Part shown: piece by piece, positions 5,963 through 7,067 of the stretch
Layout: each line of letters begins with the position of its first letter
How positions within the stretch are numbered: the stretch's first letter is position 1
Source of the DNA: an uncultured beta proteobacterium
Lineage (GTDB): Bacteria > Pseudomonadota > Gammaproteobacteria > Burkholderiales > Rhodocyclaceae
Length of the DNA: 7,067 bases
NCBI GenBank assembly: GCA_903910495.1
Contig: CAIVZW010000291.1
Span: forward strand, 1 to 7,067
Direction: 5' to 3'
Notes under the pieces: model-generated
Told to the model about the DNA's origin: nothing
Database searches by the model: none
The model's input: only the letters and a program-made list of their open reading frames with translations
Made by a program: the position numbers and the translations under genes

Positions 5963-6385
5963 TTATTGTATTTGGGCTTTGGGGCAATTGCGTTCTGGAT
6001 TGCGCGCGATTACTCGTTTGGCACCGCCAGTCGCATGGGCGCGGGGTATTTTCCCAGCGTCCTGTCGGGGCTGCTGATGTTTTTCGGCGCCCTCTCGCTG
6101 CTGCGCGGGGTCACCAGGGAAGGGGCTCCGTTCGGCAACTTTGCCTTGAAGCCGTCGCTGATCATCACCGCTTCGACGATCGCCTTCGGACTGCTGCTTA
6201 CGCGGGCCGGGCTGATCATTGCCCTCATCGTCCTGATTCTCGGCAGCGCCTCGGCCAGTTCCAAGTTCCGCTTCGAATGGAAAGCCGCGCTCTCGGCGCT
6301 TGGCCTGATCGTCTTCTGCGTGCTGGTCTTCATCAAGGGCCTGGGGCTGCCGATGCCCCTGTTCGGCTCGTGGTTCGGCGGCTAA
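5921..6385 (+). CDS. tctB: TctB, small membrane subunit of a tripartite tricarboxylate transporter
   Basis: 154 residues, the normal size for this small integral membrane subunit, which works with TctA in the inner membrane to import the carboxylate delivered by TctC, driven by an ion gradient. Start codon is TTG 5921, seven bases after AGGAG (5909-5913). This start is supported by the matching GTG at the same place in copy A and by the TctB-like N-terminus MSSVIKGPKDFWTG. Hydrophobic segments lie at about 14-28, 44-62, 78-93, 96-110 and 121-139. The stretch YSFGTASRMGAGYFP (31-45) between the first two segments is typical of TctB. It is transcribed with tctA, which begins 12 bp downstream. 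Confidence 0.93.
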   Translation: MSSVIKGPKDFWTGLLYLGFGAIAFWIARDYSFGTASRMGAGYFPSVLSGLLMFFGALSLLRGVTREGAPFGNFALKPSLIITASTIAFGLLLTRAGLIIALIVLILGSASASSKFRFEWKAALSALGLIVFCVLVFIKGLGLPMPLFGSWFGG

Positions 6386-6397
6386 GGAAACAAGGAC

Positions 6398-7067
6398 ATG
6401 GACGTCAGCATCTTTGCCAACCTCTGGCTCGGCCTGCAAACCGCCGGCAGCCTCATCAACCTCTTCTACTGCCTGACCGGCGTCATCCTGGGCACGGCCA
6501 TCGGTGTCCTGCCCGGGCTCGGGCCGGTGGCCACCATCGCCATGCTGCTACCGATCACCTTCGGCCTGCCGCCGGTGTCCTCGCTGATCATGCTCGCCGG
6601 CATCTTCTACGGCGCCCAGTACGGCGGCTCGACCACCGCCATCCTGATCAACCTGCCCGGCGAATCCTCATCGATCGTCACCGCCCTTGATGGCCATGAA
6701 ATGGCCAAACAGGGACGGGCCGGCAAAGCGCTGGCCACCGCCGCCTGGGCCTCGTTCTTCGCCGGTACGGTGACCACCGTGCTGATCGCCCTGTTCTCTC
6801 CGCCGCTGGCCGAAGTGGCGCTCAAGTTCGGGCCAGCCGAATACTTCTCGCTGATGGTCCTCGGTCTCGTCGCCTCGGTGGTTCTGGCCCACGGCTCGCT
6901 GATGCACGCGCTGGGCATGATCGTGCTCGGCCTGCTGCTCGGCATTGTCGGCACCGACGTCAATTCCGGGGTGGCGCGCTACAGTTTCGACGTGCCTGAA
7001 CTGATCGACGGCATCAACTTTGTCGTCGTCGCCATGGGCGTCTTCGGACTCGGCGAGATCATCAGCA
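6398..7067 (+). CDS. tctA: TctA, large membrane subunit of the TTT transporter (3' end outside window)
   Basis: ATG 6398 is preceded by AAGGA (6384-6388) overlapping the tctB stop, nine bases away; a second AAGGA (6392-6396) is too close to the ATG to be used well. The frame is open to the window end, giving 223 residues of a protein usually near 500. TctA is the main permease subunit with about twelve membrane segments. Family marks are LGTAIGVLPGLGPVATIAML (near residues 31-50), FYGAQYGGSTTAILINLPGE (the most conserved TctA block, about 70-89), DGHEMAKQGRAGKAL in a cytoplasmic loop, and GLLLGIVGTD near residue 180. Several hydrophobic spans separate these. No damage is seen in the visible part. 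Confidence 0.95.
   Translation, partial: MDVSIFANLWLGLQTAGSLINLFYCLTGVILGTAIGVLPGLGPVATIAMLLPITFGLPPVSSLIMLAGIFYGAQYGGSTTAILINLPGESSSIVTALDGHEMAKQGRAGKALATAAWASFFAGTVTTVLIALFSPPLAEVALKFGPAEYFSLMVLGLVASVVLAHGSLMHALGMIVLGLLLGIVGTDVNSGVARYSFDVPELIDGINFVVVAMGVFGLGEIIS

Noticed and set aside
5963..6963. Minus-strand open frames and a plus-strand frame (6277-6690) over tctB/tctA
   Set aside because: They overlap clear TctB and TctA coding sequence and have low-complexity, Arg/Gln/Pro-rich translations.
1..7067. CRISPR array, tRNA or rRNA genes, phage or defence genes
   Set aside because: No regularly spaced repeats, tRNA-like arms, rRNA motifs or recognisable defence domains were seen on either strand.

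Overview
The window reads as chromosomal DNA from a GC-rich, Gram-negative proteobacterium. A betaproteobacterium is the best guess: the Rep helicase is of proteobacterial type, and a Bug/TctC-type periplasmic binding protein sits beside FCD-GntR and TctBA genes, a mix that is especially abundant in Betaproteobacteria. Genus cannot be told from the sequence alone. All genes lie on the + strand.

Layout. (1) 1-1036: the C-terminal half of the ATP-dependent DNA helicase Rep, entering from the left. (2) 1037-1380: a gene graveyard. It holds a decayed 3' end of what looks like an FAD-dependent oxidoreductase, then a promoter/leader and the first 14 codons of a tctB-like gene. (3) 1381-2789: an insertion sequence of about 1.4 kb, probably ISKra4 family, with 22-bp terminal inverted repeats and a transposase broken by two frameshifts and a nonsense codon. 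It cuts off the tctB fragment. (4) 2790-2866: an AT-rich control region with a consensus sigma70 promoter and a 20-bp palindrome filling the spacer. (5) 2867-5864: enolase-superfamily enzyme, tctC (solute-binding protein) and an FCD-type GntR regulator, closely spaced or overlapping. (6) 5865-7067: a second promoter, then tctB and the first part of tctA, the membrane subunits of the tripartite tricarboxylate transporter (TTT).

Functional reading (inference). Regions 4-6 form a carboxylate uptake and catabolism module. TctC binds a carboxylate in the periplasm, TctB/TctA carry it across the inner membrane, the mandelate-racemase-like enzyme acts on it by alpha-proton abstraction (racemisation, dehydration or cycloisomerisation), and the GntR protein probably senses a related acid and represses at the palindrome upstream of the enolase gene. 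The substrate cannot be named.

Most notable structure. The 112 bp that lead into the intact tctB (5851-5962) have an ungapped, roughly 83% identical copy at 1268-1379, on the far side of the IS. With the oxidoreductase remnant, this suggests that a different, older TTT operon once lay beside rep and was cut down when the IS and/or the present module arrived. I saw no RNA genes, CRISPR arrays or convincing intrinsic terminators.
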